A stretch of DNA of 64,000 nt from Radicibacter daui (GCA_030657355.1 CP131056.1:3988501-4052500); one strand, 5' to 3'; counted from the first letter of the stretch, positions 33,146 to 41,654 are shown. The notes: generated by a model not told the origin, from the sequence alone. Made by a program: numbers and translations.

Positions 33146-34021
33146 TCAGGCGGCCGCCTTGCCCGCCTTGTCGAGCGCGGCGAATTCCTCATCGCTGAGC
33201 GTGACGCCTGCCGCCGCCACATTCTCCTCCAGGTGTTTGACCCTGGAGGTACCGGGGATCGGCAGCATCACCGGGCTGCGCTTCAGCGTCCAGGCAAGGG
33301 CGATCTGGCTGGTGCTGGCACCATGTTTTTTGGCCAGCGTGTCGAGAATGCCGCCCGGCTGGGTCAGTGCGCCCGCCGCCAGCGGATACCAGGGGATGAA
33401 GCCGATCTTCTGGCTTTCACAATAGTCCAGCACCGCCTCGCTGCCCCGATCCGTGAGGTTGTAGCGGTTCTGCACCGTGGCGACGGGGAAGAATTTCTGC
33501 GCCGCCTTGATCTCCTCCACGCTCACCTCGCTGAGGCCGGCATGGCGGATGATACCCTCCTTGATGAGCTGGCGAATGGCATCGAACTGCTCATCGCGCG
33601 GCACCTTGGGATCGATGCGGTGCAGCTGCCAGAGGTCGATGCGCTCCAGCTCAAGGTTGCGCAGGCTCTTGTGTGCCTGCTGGATCAGATATTCCGGCCG
33701 GCCGACGGGGATCCAGCGGTCCGGCCCGGTGCGGGTAAGGCCGCCCTTGGTGGCGACCACCAGCTCCTTGGGATAATCCGGCCCCAGCGCCTCGGCAATC
33801 AGCTCCTCGGAAACATCGGGACCGTAACTGTCGGCGGTATCGATGAAGGTGACGCCAAGTTCCGGCAGGCGCTTCAGCGTGCGCAGGGCCTCGGCAGGAT
33901 CGGCGGGCTCACCCCAGATGCCGCGGCCGGTGATGCGCATGGCGCCATAACCCAACCGGTGCACGGAAAGATCGCCCCCGATGGCGAAGCTGCCGGAAAG
34001 GGCAGCAGTGACGGTGCTCAT
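33146..34021 (-). CDS. Aldo/keto reductase
   Basis: This 291-aa NADPH-dependent (alpha/beta)8-barrel reductase has the family residues: [10 protein letters not shown] (Asp and Tyr of the catalytic tetrad), VVATKGG (Lys), [15 protein letters not shown] (His) and the C-terminal [15 protein letters not shown] cofactor-binding segment. The ATG at 34021 follows GGGGGAAA at good spacing. Such enzymes reduce aldehydes or ketones; the substrate is unknown. It is divergent from msrA, which suggests stress-related detoxification but no more. Confidence 0.9.
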   Translation of the reverse strand: MSTVTAALSGSFAIGGDLSVHRLGYGAMRITGRGIWGEPADPAEALRTLKRLPELGVTFIDTADSYGPDVSEELIAEALGPDYPKELVVATKGGLTRTGPDRWIPVGRPEYLIQQAHKSLRNLELERIDLWQLHRIDPKVPRDEQFDAIRQLIKEGIIRHAGLSEVSVEEIKAAQKFFPVATVQNRYNLTDRGSEAVLDYCESQKIGFIPWYPLAAGALTQPGGILDTLAKKHGASTSQIALAWTLKRSPVMLPIPGTSRVKHLEENVAAAGVTLSDEEFAALDKAGKAAA

Positions 34022-34261
34022 GAAAATTTCCCCCGATGTGAAGTCTGAAGAGAAGATCGGGACAGGACGCGCCACAAGGATTGCGCCGCTGCGGGCGGGC
34101 GCCTTGCAGTTGCCATCACGTTCGCGTGAGAGGCCCGGCGCAAGAACTCCTGACCGGTTGGATCTGGGACCGGGCGCGCCTATCTACAAGCCCGTGATCC
34201 GCGACCAGTTTGCCGCAGCGGCAAAGGCCCGGCGACTGGCAACCCAAGGAGATTTCCCGAG

Positions 34262-34786
34262 ATGGCAAACCAGAAGGCGATTTTGGCCGGCGGCTGTTTC
34301 TGGGGCATGCAACAGTTGCTGCGCCGCAAGCCCGGCGTGATTTCCACCCGCGTGGGCTATACCGGCGGCGATGTTGCCAACGCCACCTACCGCAACCACG
34401 GCACCCATGCCGAGGCGGTGGAGATCGTCTTCGATCCGGAAGAGATCAGCTACCGCGAACTGCTGGAATTCTTCTTCCAGATCCACGACCCCTCCACCCG
34501 CAACCGCCAGGGCAATGATGTGGGCATGAGCTATCGCTCGGCGATCTATTACGAGAGCGAGGAGCAGCGCGAGATGGCGCGCGAGACCATCGCCGACGTC
34601 AACGCCTCCGGCCTGTGGCCTGGCAAGGTGGTGACCGAAATCGCCCCCGCCGGCCCATTCTGGCAGGCCGAACCCGAGCATCAGGATTATCTGGAGCGCA
34701 TCCCCAACGGCTACACCTGCCACTTCGTGCGGCCCGGCTGGCGCCTGCCGCACCGGGATGAGGTGCGCAAGCTCGCAAACGGCTGA
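34262..34786 (+). CDS. msrA: Peptide-methionine (S)-S-oxide reductase MsrA
   Basis: This 174-aa repair enzyme reduces methionine sulfoxide in proteins. The catalytic GCFWG motif is near the N-terminus (Cys12). [22 protein letters not shown] and HQDYLER are all typical of MsrA. No MsrB domain is fused. It is preceded by AAGGAGA at proper distance and followed by a strong terminator. Confidence 0.95.
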   Translation: MANQKAILAGGCFWGMQQLLRRKPGVISTRVGYTGGDVANATYRNHGTHAEAVEIVFDPEEISYRELLEFFFQIHDPSTRNRQGNDVGMSYRSAIYYESEEQREMARETIADVNASGLWPGKVVTEIAPAGPFWQAEPEHQDYLERIPNGYTCHFVRPGWRLPHRDEVRKLANG

Positions 34787-34806
34787 TAACGCATATTAAA
34801 TGAGGG

Positions 34807-34842
34807 AAAGGCCCGCGTCGGCGAAACGTCGCGGGCCTTTTT
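34807..34842. terminator. Terminator after msrA
   Basis: A perfect 11-bp stem (34807-34817 with 34830-34840) ending in T5 lies 20 nt after the msrA stop. It also separates the chromosomal genes from the restriction-modification island. Confidence 0.88.
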
Positions 34843-34932
34843 CATCAAAGAACAATACGGGAACATTTTCTTGAGATCTTGGAATTCGGCGCGCACACTG
34901 CCAATCTCCCCGATCAGAGAAAGCAGCATGTC

Positions 34933-36198
34933 ATGCCTACCCCGGAATCAGCAGAAAGCGGCTTCCTGCCGTTTGATGATTGGTCAGGCAACGCACTGAA
35001 CCAGGAAGCGAACATACTCAAAGTGCTGAAACGAGTACCACGACGCTCCGGCATCACCGCCAGACATGAACGGGCCCTGGAACGAGGACTCTTCGAGACC
35101 GCGGGAAATGGCGCCAATGCGGAGCAGACGCCGCCGCTGGCATTTCGTTTCATTGACCTGTTTGCCGGCATTGGCGGTCTGCGTATCGGCTTTCAGGGTA
35201 TTGGCGGGCACTGCGTTTTCACCTCGGAGTGGGATAAACACTCGCAGCAGACCTACGCCGCCAACTTCCGTGACAATCACCCGATAGCCGGCGATATCCG
35301 GGAATATTCCAGCGATCCGGACCGCATTCCGGAACATGACGTTCTGCTGGCGGGTTTCCCGTGTCAGCCCTTCTCGATTGCGGGCGTCTCCAAGAAAAAC
35401 GCTCTCGGCCGGCCGCACGGTTTCCTGTGCGATACGCAGGGCACTCTTTTCTTCGACACCGCGCAAATCATCGCCCATCACCGCCCTGCGGCGTTCCTTC
35501 TGGAGAACGTCAAGAATCTTGAGCGTCATGATCAGGGCAGAACTTTTGCCACGATCATGAATGTGCTGACCAACGAGCTGGGCTACCACGTCCAGACGCG
35601 GGTTATCAGCTCACGCTCCTGGGTTCCTCAAAAGCGGGAACGTATCTTCATTGTCGGCTTCCGGGAGCCAACCGAATTCGATCTCGCCTCGCTCGTCCTG
35701 CCCGAAGATGGCCCGACGCTCGGCAGCGTACTGCTGCCGCATGGCGAGGTTGATGCCAAATACACCCTGACACCGCGGCTGTGGGAATATCTGCAGGCCT
35801 ACCGCGCCAAACATGAATCCAAGGGCAACGGCTTCGGGTACGGCCTTTTTGGCCCGGGAGATGTCGCCCGCACCCTGTCTGCCCGCTACTACAAAGACGG
35901 GTCCGAGATTCTGGTGGACCAGCCCGGCCCGCGCCCGCGGCGTCTGACGCCGCTGGAATGTGCCCGGCTGATGGGGTTTGATCGCGGGGATCGCCGGTGG
36001 GTCATTCCGGTATCGGACACCCAGGCCTATCGCCAGTTCGGCAATGCCGTGGTTGTGCCGGTGATCGAGTTCCTCGCCAACGCCATGAAGCCATTTCTGG
36101 CCAGGGCACTGGAAAACCGGACGGCGCATGATCTGGCCGAACGGCCGACCATATCGATCACCCGCCCGGACAGGGTTCGCGCCGTCGCCAATGGTTGA
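34933..36198 (+). CDS. dcm: DNA (cytosine-5) methyltransferase, Dcm/M.EcoRII type
   Basis: This 421-aa C5-methyltransferase contains the ordered motifs: I FIDLFAGIGGLRIGF (about residue 73), IV GFPCQPFSIAG with nucleophile Cys144, VI ENVKNL (Glu191), VIII QKRERIFIVGF and X RQFGNAVVVPVI. An N-terminal extension of about 70 residues before motif I and the adjacent Vsr and EcoRII-type genes match Dcm/M.EcoRII, whose target is CCWGG. The target is inferred. The ATG at 34933 is chosen; an in-frame TTG at 34879 is less likely. Its stop overlaps the vsr start by 8 nt. Base composition is visibly less GC-rich than neighbours, fitting horizontal transfer. Confidence 0.93.
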   Translation: MPTPESAESGFLPFDDWSGNALNQEANILKVLKRVPRRSGITARHERALERGLFETAGNGANAEQTPPLAFRFIDLFAGIGGLRIGFQGIGGHCVFTSEWDKHSQQTYAANFRDNHPIAGDIREYSSDPDRIPEHDVLLAGFPCQPFSIAGVSKKNALGRPHGFLCDTQGTLFFDTAQIIAHHRPAAFLLENVKNLERHDQGRTFATIMNVLTNELGYHVQTRVISSRSWVPQKRERIFIVGFREPTEFDLASLVLPEDGPTLGSVLLPHGEVDAKYTLTPRLWEYLQAYRAKHESKGNGFGYGLFGPGDVARTLSARYYKDGSEILVDQPGPRPRRLTPLECARLMGFDRGDRRWVIPVSDTQAYRQFGNAVVVPVIEFLANAMKPFLARALENRTAHDLAERPTISITRPDRVRAVANG

Positions 36199-36646
36199 TG
36201 TCGTCTCCCCGGCAGTCCGCAGCCGGATGATGGCGGGCATCCGGGGGTCCAACACAAAGCCCGAACTGGTGGTTCGAAAAGGGCTACACGCACGGGGCTT
36301 TCGCTTCAGGCTGCATGCCGACGATGTTCCGGGCAAACCAGACCTGATCCTGCCACGCTTCCGTGCCGCCATCTTTGTCCATGGCTGCTTCTGGCACGGC
36401 CACCACTGCCACCTCTTCAAATTACCGTCGACGAGGCGCGAATTCTGGTCGGACAAAATCGGCCGCAACCGGATTCGCGACAACACAGTACGAGGTCAGC
36501 TTGATGAGACGGGCTGGCGCCGCCTTGTCATCTGGGAATGCGCCCTGAAGGGACGCACGCGTCTCGGCGTTGATGACGTTTTAGACCGGACTGAAGCCTG
36601 GCTTCGCGGTAGTGCAACCAACGGAGAAATTGAGGGCAGAACATGA
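36191..36646 (+). CDS. vsr: Very-short-patch mismatch repair endonuclease Vsr
   Basis: This 151-aa nickase repairs T:G mismatches produced by deamination of 5-methylcytosine at Dcm-type sites. The catalytic set of E. coli Vsr is conserved: Glu25 (KPELVV), Asp51 (GKPDLIL), His64 and His69 (FVHGCFWHGHHC). Additional cysteines and histidines fit the structural zinc site. The gene overlaps dcm by 8 nt and the restriction gene by 4 nt (ATGA), so the three are translated as a unit. Confidence 0.95.
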   Translation: MVDVVSPAVRSRMMAGIRGSNTKPELVVRKGLHARGFRFRLHADDVPGKPDLILPRFRAAIFVHGCFWHGHHCHLFKLPSTRREFWSDKIGRNRIRDNTVRGQLDETGWRRLVIWECALKGRTRLGVDDVLDRTEAWLRGSATNGEIEGRT

Positions 36647-38043
36647 TCGGCCAGGGAGAGTTCAGATTTGAAGAGCCTGGCGCCGACGCGGACCTGCTGC
36701 GTGCGCTCCTGGAAAAATCCGACCAGGTTCTCGTCAAGAAACTCTCCAACAATGATCGAAACTGGTCGAAGCAGAAAGAGGACGAAAACGGGCTCCCTGT
36801 TCCTGGAAAACGCCAGAACAATCAGGCCGGCATCTACATTCCCAAAGAGCAGCGTGACAGCGGCTTCTTTCCGCCGCTCGCGGCGAAGCAGCGTGAGCAA
36901 GCTGACGCCGGTCAAATTTACGAAGTCTTTATCGAGACAGTCTGGCCTCAGTCCGGCCCCGGTTTGCGCCAGAGCCGGCTCGTCAATTACAGAAGCAAGG
37001 GCGAAGAGACTCACCTGACCCGCGTTCCGGGTTCCTGCTTCATCGACCTGCTCCCGGCCTCACTGTTGATAATGGGCCGGGTAAGAGGAGGTAACGAACC
37101 GCTTTATGAATGCCTGACCATCGATTCAGGCAGCCCCGAAAATGATCTCGTTGAAGAGACCTTCGCCCTGCATGCCGACTTCCTCGTCGGTACATTTGAA
37201 CCTGAGTCTGTGCGCGCCGGCGAGCGGGAGAAAATCCTGAGCTTTGCAGAGCAGGTGATTGCCGCCTGGCTGGCCGGGACAATCGAGAGCTTCGCCAAAA
37301 GTCACGCGGCCATGCCTGCGACCATCGACCTTGCCCGGTTGGCACAGCAGGCATTTCTAAAAAAACATAGCCCTGCAGCTATCGACCCTTTCGCTCTCGA
37401 AAGGCCTGGAGATGTACTGCGCGAGATAAGCCGCGATATTGAATGGGACATTTTTCGTGAATTTCAACGGCGCGAACGTGCCGTCGCACTCGTGCGTATC
37501 GTCCTTGGTGATGCCCCCAAAAAGCTGTCTCTTGCGGACGTCATAAGGGCGCTCGTGGACGAATTTCCACAGATTGATGCGCTGTTGCTATCGGCCAGCC
37601 AGCAACGCAAGTCGCGTGCTGGTTATTCATACGAGCATCACATCGAAGCAATGCTCAAAGGGGGTAATATCCCCTTTGAAAAACAGGTGATTATCGAGGC
37701 CAAGAAACGACCGGATTTCATATTGCCATCACTCGGCTTTATCGACAGCGGCCGGGAAGACGCCAAATCCGGCATGATCCTGAGCGCGAAAACCACATTG
37801 CGCGAGCGCTGGAAGCAGGTTCAGCGGGAGATGGGAAACCGCAGATTATTCCTGACCACAGTTGACGAAAACATCGCCGGCAACGCTATCGATGACATGG
37901 CATCGCTGGGCGTCAGCCTGGTCGTTCCGGAACGGCTGCTGGAATCCAGAGAGACCGAGTACAGAGGTCACAGCAACGTCATGAGCTTCAGAACGTTCTG
38001 CGACACTCAAATCACGCCCCACCTCGCATCCTGGACCTCCTGA
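36643..38043 (+). CDS. Type II restriction endonuclease, EcoRII family
   Basis: This 466-aa nuclease has a C-terminal EcoRII-C catalytic domain (from about residue 325: QRKSRAGYSYEHHIEAML, FEKQVIIEAKKRPDFILPS, ILSAKTTLRERWKQVQ; PD-(D/E)xK-like). The N-terminal ~200 residues form a separate domain that starts with an acidic segment and probably corresponds to the effector/autoinhibitory domain of EcoRII-type (type IIE) enzymes. Full EcoRII is about 400 aa, so this is slightly longer. The start overlaps the vsr stop. The cognate site is probably CCWGG, to be tested. No control protein gene is present. Confidence 0.88.
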   Translation: MIGQGEFRFEEPGADADLLRALLEKSDQVLVKKLSNNDRNWSKQKEDENGLPVPGKRQNNQAGIYIPKEQRDSGFFPPLAAKQREQADAGQIYEVFIETVWPQSGPGLRQSRLVNYRSKGEETHLTRVPGSCFIDLLPASLLIMGRVRGGNEPLYECLTIDSGSPENDLVEETFALHADFLVGTFEPESVRAGEREKILSFAEQVIAAWLAGTIESFAKSHAAMPATIDLARLAQQAFLKKHSPAAIDPFALERPGDVLREISRDIEWDIFREFQRRERAVALVRIVLGDAPKKLSLADVIRALVDEFPQIDALLLSASQQRKSRAGYSYEHHIEAMLKGGNIPFEKQVIIEAKKRPDFILPSLGFIDSGREDAKSGMILSAKTTLRERWKQVQREMGNRRLFLTTVDENIAGNAIDDMASLGVSLVVPERLLESRETEYRGHSNVMSFRTFCDTQITPHLASWTS

Positions 38044-38097
38044 CCTTACAGTCCGCTCCCCTCATCTAATGTCTTTCGCTCGCAAGGTGACACGCTG

Positions 38098-39048
38098 ATG
38101 GACCGCATCGACGCGATGAAGGTGTTTATCGCTGCCCTTGACGAAGGCAGCCTCGCCGGCGCCGGACGCAAGCTGGGTAAATCGCCCGCCGCCGTCAGCC
38201 GCGCCATCGCTTTTCTGGAACATCATGTCGGCGCCGAGCTGCTACATCGCACGACACGATCGCTGAAGCTCAGCGAAGCCGGTGAGCGGTATGCCGCTGC
38301 CTGCCGGCGTGTGCTGGGAGAGCTGGAAGAAGCCGATATCATCGCCGCCGGCGAGCGCTCTGCGCCCCGCGGGCTCCTGACCATCACCGCTCCGGTGGCG
38401 GCAGGCGAGGAGATTTTACGGCCCATCGTCGAAGACTTCATGGAGGAATATCCGGCCGTCAGTGTGCGGCTCTATTTCCTCGACCGGCCGGCGAACCTCA
38501 TCGATGAGGGCATCGACCTTGCCTTGCGCATTGCGCATCTGGCCGATTCTTCGCTGATCGCCCTGCGGGTTGGCGAGGTGAGGCGGGTGGTGGCGGCCGC
38601 TCCGCGGTATCTGGAGGCCAATCCGGTGATCCGCGAACCAGCGGACCTTGCGCAGCACCAGATCATCGCCATGACGCATTTCGGCATCGACAGCTGGAGT
38701 TTCCCGCCAGCGCCCGGCAGTAGCGTTCCGCGTGCCGTGCAATTCAACCCGCGCCTCATCGTTAACAGCATTCGCGCCGCGGCCGCGAGCGCTGTGGCGG
38801 GGCGCGGCGTGACCCGCATGTTCTCCTACCACATCGCCGATCCGCTCCGGGCGGGCGCGCTCAAAATCCTGCTGGCAGCAGACGAGGCGCCGCCGCTGCC
38901 GGTGCATCTCATCGCCCCGCAAGGCCGGCTGCAGGTACCCAAGGTGCGCGCTTTTGCCGATTTCGCCGCTCCCCGCCTCAAGGCCCATTTCGCCCGCCTT
39001 TCGATAGAGGCGGAGAAGGCCTGCATCGGGCCGCAAGACCGGCGATAA
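38098..39048 (+). CDS. LysR-family transcriptional regulator
   Basis: This 316-aa regulator has an N-terminal winged helix (DAMKVFIAALDEGSLAGAGRKLGKSPAAVSRAIAFLEHHVGAELLHRTTRSLKLSEAGERY) and a periplasmic-binding-like effector domain (GLLTITAPVAAGEEILRPIVEDFMEEYPAVSVRLYF). It belongs to the single-domain LysR subgroup whose members often act on adjacent redox genes. It starts 55 nt after the restriction gene and is on the same strand as the SDR, tautomerase and DUF3237 genes, so it is the likely regulator of that set. Confidence 0.92.
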   Translation: MDRIDAMKVFIAALDEGSLAGAGRKLGKSPAAVSRAIAFLEHHVGAELLHRTTRSLKLSEAGERYAAACRRVLGELEEADIIAAGERSAPRGLLTITAPVAAGEEILRPIVEDFMEEYPAVSVRLYFLDRPANLIDEGIDLALRIAHLADSSLIALRVGEVRRVVAAAPRYLEANPVIREPADLAQHQIIAMTHFGIDSWSFPPAPGSSVPRAVQFNPRLIVNSIRAAAASAVAGRGVTRMFSYHIADPLRAGALKILLAADEAPPLPVHLIAPQGRLQVPKVRAFADFAAPRLKAHFARLSIEAEKACIGPQDRR

Positions 39049-39122
39049 CATAGCCATTCGACCGATACACGGAAGAAAGACTGCCGACTAGCGGGCATTC
39101 GCTCACAATTCGATTGATCCTA

Positions 39123-39165
39123 GTTGTTGAGGGCCGGCGGAACAGCCGGAAACCCTCTCAGCAAC
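39123..39165 (+). promoter_or_regulatory. Structured leader in front of the SDR gene
   Basis: Between the LysR stop and the SDR start lies a stem-loop with an inner CCGGC/GCCGG stem (39134-39138 with 39145-39149). The outer arm GTTGTTGAGGG / CCCTCTCAGCAAC is imperfect (39123-39133 with 39153-39165). It ends a few bases before the SDR ribosome-binding site GAGG. It might regulate translation or be part of a transcriptional operator. No T-run follows, so it is not an ordinary terminator. Confidence 0.4.
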
Positions 39166-39175
39166 GAGGTTCATC

Positions 39176-39886
39176 ATGAGCAGCGAAAAGAAGGTCGTTA
39201 TCATCACCGGCGCCTCTCAGGGCATCGGCGAGGCTCTGGCCAAAGCCTATCTCGACCGCAACTGGCGTGTGGTTGCCACCTCCCGCTCCATCAAGCCGTC
39301 GAACGACCCTGATGTGTTGACTGTCGCTGGCGATATCGGCGATCCGGCAACCGGCCCGAAGGTGGTAGCGGAAGCGCTGAAGAAGTTCGGCCGCGTCGAC
39401 AGCCTGATCAACAATGCCGGCATCTTTGTCGCCAGCCCCTTTACCGGTTACACCGCCGAGCAGTACGCCCAGGTGGTCGCCACCAATCTCAATGGCTTTT
39501 TCTTCATCAGCCAGGCCGCCGCCGCGGCAATGGAGAAGCAGGGCAGCGGCCACATCGTCAGCATCACCACCGCGCTGGTGGAGCATCCGCTTTCCGCAGT
39601 GCCCTCCGTGCTGGCCTCCCTTTCCAAGGGTGGTATTGCCGCTGCCACCGGCAGCCTTGCCATTGAGTATGCAAAGCGCGGCATCCGCGTGAATGCCGTT
39701 GCACCCGGCATCATCAAGACGCCGATGCATGCGCCCGAGACGCATGACTTCCTCTCCGCCCTGCACCCGGTCGGCCGCATGGGCGAGATGGCCGATATTG
39801 TCGGCGCGGTGCTCTATCTGGAAAACGCCGGTTTCGTGACAGGTGAGATCCTGCATGTCGATGGCGGACAGGCTGCCGGCCACTGA
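39176..39886 (+). CDS. Short-chain dehydrogenase/reductase-fold protein lacking the catalytic Tyr
   Basis: This 236-aa protein has the Rossmann pattern of SDRs: VIITGASQGIGEALAKAYL (cofactor loop), LINNAGIFVASP (NNAG), and the C-terminal RGIRVNAVAPGIIKTPM and VDGG. At the catalytic YxxxK position the sequence is LASLSK, so the tyrosine is replaced by alanine while the lysine remains. The catalytic serine position is a threonine (SITTAL). It may therefore catalyse a different reaction, or bind NAD(P) without classical dehydrogenase chemistry. AACGAGG precedes the ATG. It is followed by a tautomerase gene 50 nt on. Confidence 0.85.
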   Translation: MSSEKKVVIITGASQGIGEALAKAYLDRNWRVVATSRSIKPSNDPDVLTVAGDIGDPATGPKVVAEALKKFGRVDSLINNAGIFVASPFTGYTAEQYAQVVATNLNGFFFISQAAAAAMEKQGSGHIVSITTALVEHPLSAVPSVLASLSKGGIAAATGSLAIEYAKRGIRVNAVAPGIIKTPMHAPETHDFLSALHPVGRMGEMADIVGAVLYLENAGFVTGEILHVDGGQAAGH

Positions 39887-39936
39887 CCGGTTCTCCCCCC
39901 TTTGCCCCACCAGCTTTTGACGACAGGAGAAACATC

Positions 39937-40173
39937 ATGCCGATCGTAACCGTTCAGGTAACCCGCGAGGGCACCGGGCCCGGCACCGACCATGTTACCG
40001 AGGAGCAGAAGGCTGCCATCTACAAAGGCATGAGCCAGGTACTGCTCGATGTACTGGGAAAACCGATGGACTGGACCTGGGTGATCTTCCAGGAAGTCGA
40101 GATGGAGAACTGGGGCTGGGGCGGCATGCCGGTTGCCGAATACCGCAAGCGGCTTCAGGCAAAATCCGGTTAA
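39937..40173 (+). CDS. 4-oxalocrotonate-tautomerase-family protein
   Basis: This 78-aa protein begins MPIVTVQVTREG, placing the catalytic N-terminal proline (Pro1 after Met removal) in position. Members use this proline as a base in keto-enol tautomerisation or dehalogenation. The body (QKAAIYKGMSQVLLDVLGKPMDWTWVIFQEV) has the right length for the 4-OT fold. Pairing with a Tyr-less SDR and a DUF3237 protein hints at a small oxidation/isomerisation route, but no substrate can be given. GACAGGAG lies before the ATG. Confidence 0.85.
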   Translation: MPIVTVQVTREGTGPGTDHVTEEQKAAIYKGMSQVLLDVLGKPMDWTWVIFQEVEMENWGWGGMPVAEYRKRLQAKSG

Positions 40174-40272
40174 GCTCTTATGCCAGCATAAGCGGGCGCC
40201 GGTGCTTCAATTGCCGGCGCCTGCGCCTGCCTTCACGGTGACCGCTATCAAAAACATGGGCAAGGAGACGCC

Positions 40273-40761
40273 ATGACCACCACCAAACCCCGCCATCCCC
40301 CGCTGCCGGCCTTGCGCTCCCGCCCGCTTTTTATCGCTGAAGTCACCGTGTCAGCTGTGCACGCCGCCGGGGGACTGGAAGGGGCAAAGAAGCGCATTGC
40401 CGATGTCTCCGGCGGCAGTTTTTCCGGCGAGCGGCTGACGGGCACGATCCTGTCCGGCGGGACGGACTGGCTCACCGAACGCAGTGACGGCGCCCTGCTG
40501 CTCGATGCCCGGGTGGTGCTGGAAACCGCAGACGGCGCCCTCGTCGGCATGAGTTACACCGGCATGCGCCATGGAACAGCCGAGGTGATGGCACGCCTGG
40601 CCCGCGGCGAAGAGGTGAGCCCGGAAGATTATTATTTCCGCATTCAGGCCAGCTTCACCACATCCGACGAGCGGTACAGCTGGCTCAACGACATTCTCGC
40701 CGTTGGTGTCGGCCACCGGCAGGCGGGCGGGCCGATCTATGAGGTTTATGAGATTCTGTAA
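40273..40761 (+). CDS. DUF3237 domain protein
   Basis: This is a 162-aa soluble protein with the DUF3237 pattern: PLFIAEVTVSAVHAAG, FSGERLTGTILSGGTDWLTERSDGALLLDARVVLETADGALVGMSYTGMRHG, EDYYFRIQASFTTSDERYSWLNDILAVGVG, ending YEVYEIL. It is all-beta and of unknown function, and is often near aromatic or hydroxylated-compound catabolism genes. It follows the tautomerase gene by about 100 nt on the same strand. The ATG at 40273 has GGAGACG just upstream. Confidence 0.82.
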   Translation: MTTTKPRHPPLPALRSRPLFIAEVTVSAVHAAGGLEGAKKRIADVSGGSFSGERLTGTILSGGTDWLTERSDGALLLDARVVLETADGALVGMSYTGMRHGTAEVMARLARGEEVSPEDYYFRIQASFTTSDERYSWLNDILAVGVGHRQAGGPIYEVYEIL

Positions 40762-40816
40762 GGCGATCACCAACCGACGCTGATCTGCTTTGTCAGGACA
40801 TCAGCAGATAAATCCA

Positions 40817-40850
40817 ATCCCGAATATCAAGAATTATGAATTTTCGGGAT
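40817..40850. repeat. Inverted repeat across the end of the HEPN-like gene
   Basis: An 8-bp exact inverted repeat (ATCCCGAA at 40817-40824, TTCGGGAT at 40843-40850) spans the stop codon of the minus-strand gene. It lacks a T-run and may be a weak terminator. Confidence 0.4.
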
Positions 40851-41403
40851 CATCAGCCTCATCACCGCCCTTCGCGGGCGTCGGGCCAAAGAGCACGCCC
40901 CACGCACGGCGGCTAACATACCCGCCGGCCGCCATCATTTCGGCCGCCTGATCCTCAAGTCCACCAGGGTATCTGACCCGATAACGGATTTGGCTTAGCG
41001 CCAGAGATAAGTCAGCGAGATCGTCGGCCGTAAACTTAACTTGTTTTATATTTTTCTTGTGAATTCGCACCGCGGTAATCTCCTCAGGAGCATTCGGACT
41101 CCACTCCCAGCGAGAATGAACTATCGCCTGCCTATATTCGTTCAGAGAAATAATTTCAGCGTAACAAGCCTTAAGAACTTCCTTTTTAGGTCCGTTTAGC
41201 TGCTCAATCACCCGCACTAACCACAGGTCCAGCACAGCGCTAAATTGCGCGTTGTTCATTGCTGCTGGAAGGCTGTCGCTTTCAGCAAATGAAAGCAGTG
41301 TTTGTTCGAAAATATCAGACTCTAGAAAGCCCCATTGAGAGACAATCGAGCCGATCAGATAAATCTCTCGCTCCGAAAGTTCCGTATTCAGGCCATGTAT
41401 CAT
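40834..41403 (-). CDS. ORFan with HEPN-like R-x4-H motif, possible RNase toxin
   Basis: This 189-aa protein is mostly helical. It shows RQAIVH (Arg91-His96), the R-x4-H signature of HEPN ribonucleases, within NEYRQAIVHSRWEW. The N-terminus (ELSEREIYLIGSIVSQWGFLESDIFEQTLL) and FSAVLDLWLVRVIEQLN are also amphipathic helices. HEPN proteins are common RNases in toxin-antitoxin and abortive-infection systems. No antitoxin-like gene is seen beside it. GGGGAGG precedes the ATG. The DNA is clearly richer in A+T than its surroundings and the gene lies at the 3' end of tRNA-Leu, a frequent integration site. The motif is visible; the function is inferred. Confidence 0.6.
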   Translation of the reverse strand: MIHGLNTELSEREIYLIGSIVSQWGFLESDIFEQTLLSFAESDSLPAAMNNAQFSAVLDLWLVRVIEQLNGPKKEVLKACYAEIISLNEYRQAIVHSRWEWSPNAPEEITAVRIHKKNIKQVKFTADDLADLSLALSQIRYRVRYPGGLEDQAAEMMAAGGYVSRRAWGVLFGPTPAKGGDEADDPENS

Positions 41404-41635
41404 TCTGCCTCCCCTTAGGGCTCAGAAGATTGTTCCAGAATCGATTAGCGTGATGCGGGCGCCACACAGCTCGCCACATTCGGCGCGCCTACCGCTCTTC
41501 TTTAATGCCTGATAAAAGCAATATGGATGTTAGGCATTCATTGAAAGGCTGATCGGGACGCCTTTGGCGACTATTTCCACCATCGCTTTTAGAGCGACAG
41601 CCTATGCGACCCGTTAGGCAAACGACGACTTTAGG

Positions 41636-41649
41636 TCCTGATATCAGGA
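41636..41649. repeat. Perfect 14-bp palindrome next to tRNA-Leu
   Basis: TCCTGATATCAGGA is self-complementary and ends 5 bases before the 3' end of the tRNA gene. It may be part of the tRNA transcription terminator or a recombination remnant. I found no repeat of the tRNA 3' end on the far side of the islet. Confidence 0.35.
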
Positions 41650-41654
41650 AGAGA

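Noticed and set aside
40762-41654. Integrated element with att repeats at tRNA-Leu
   Set aside because: No integrase gene and no copy of the tRNA 3' end was seen on the far side of the islet, so a mobile element is not called.
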